A DNA stretch of 7,035 nt, from assembly GCA_003644215.1 (NCBI GenBank), contig QNBU01000061.1, positions 1-7,035 on the forward strand. The letters are read 5' to 3'. The notes under the pieces were generated by a model. It was not told where the DNA came from and searched no databases. It worked only from the letters and a program-made list of their open reading frames with translations. Shown here in pieces: positions 6,917 to 7,035 of the stretch. Within the stretch, counting starts at the first letter, position 1; each line of letters starts with the position of its first letter. This DNA is from Planctomycetota bacterium. Its GTDB lineage: Bacteria; Planctomycetota; Phycisphaerae; Sedimentisphaerales; Anaerohalosphaeraceae. A program made the position numbers and the translations under genes.

Positions 6917-7035
6917 ATGGTTTTAACCCTGCATCGGTACATATTTCGCGAGCTGTTTCGGTCCTTTTTTCTGGCGACCGTGGTGCTGACACTGATGATC
7001 AGCGTCGGCCTGCTGGTCCCGACGCTTCAGGACTT
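6917..7035 (+). CDS. LptF/LptG (YjgP/YjgQ) family LPS-export permease, N-terminal fragment
   Basis: Thirty-nine complete codons are present before the right edge. The protein begins MVLTLHRYIFRELFRSFF, followed by a hydrophobic segment LATVVLTLMISVGLLVPTLQ. A short 'L-x-RYI-x-REL' opening leading straight into the first membrane helix is typical of LptF/LptG, the membrane subunits of the LptB2FG transporter that extracts lipopolysaccharide from the inner membrane. LptF and LptG cannot be told apart from this piece. An in-frame TAA at 6896-6898 and the lack of other start codons after it fix ATG 6917 as the start. It lies 172 bases after the permease and is probably a separate, housekeeping unit. 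Only the N terminus is visible, so the family call is moderate. Confidence 0.7.
   Translation, partial: MVLTLHRYIFRELFRSFFLATVVLTLMISVGLLVPTLQD

Noticed and set aside
6741..6926. 61-residue open frame just after the permease, ending in YELRTKNYELKKWF
   Set aside because: It needs a TTG start inside the permease stop region, crosses both hairpins, and its C-terminal part is merely the heptamer array translated. It also overlaps the better-supported LptF/G-like start.
1..7035. CRISPR array, insertion sequence, tRNA or rRNA gene, or riboswitch
   Set aside because: No spaced identical repeats of CRISPR size, transposase gene, terminal inverted repeats or RNA-gene signature were seen; nearly all the window is coding and intact.

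Overview
The window is almost entirely one operon for a tripartite RND-type drug or toxin efflux pump, read left to right. It is followed by the first 39 codons of an LptF/LptG-type lipopolysaccharide-export permease that runs off the right edge. An outer-membrane lipoprotein channel, a periplasmic adaptor and an LPS-export permease together indicate a diderm (Gram-negative-type) bacterium. Base composition is moderate. Short seven-base tandem repeats lie at both ends of the operon. A planctomycete-like (PVC) host would fit my general impression of such genomes, but nothing here proves it and I hold it with low confidence.

Layout. Bases 1-171 hold the end of an upstream region (degenerate heptad repeats and a weak terminator-like hairpin), then a strong sigma-70-type promoter (TTGACA, 17 bp, TATACT). 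Two copies of a 13-bp sequence, each with an AAAC-N4-GTTT dyad, lie on and just after this promoter. Four tightly packed genes follow: a TetR/CecR-like repressor (172-837), an outer-membrane factor lipoprotein of the NodT/OprM type (837-2276), a membrane-fusion/adaptor protein (2273-3463) and an RND permease (3472-6744). Junctions are a 1-base overlap (TGATG), a 4-base overlap (ATGA) and an 8-base gap in which the stop codon is part of the next Shine-Dalgarno sequence. The four genes are therefore almost certainly co-transcribed and translationally coupled. Bases 6745-6916 are non-coding and hold two overlapping, mutually exclusive hairpins, a weak candidate promoter and five tandem heptamers that end one base before the LptF/G-like start codon.

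How it works together. The repressor probably binds the two operator copies and shuts off its own promoter and the pump genes until a ligand releases it. The permease, driven by proton flux, would pass substrates through the adaptor to the outer-membrane channel. No substrate can be named from the sequence.

The pump is a recognisable known type, not a new system. The points most worth a second look are the paired operators, the non-AcrB-like transmembrane helix 10 of the permease (Asn-Asp where AcrB has Lys-Asn), the adaptor's unusual hairpin tip, and the heptamer-repeat leader of the LptF/G-like gene.
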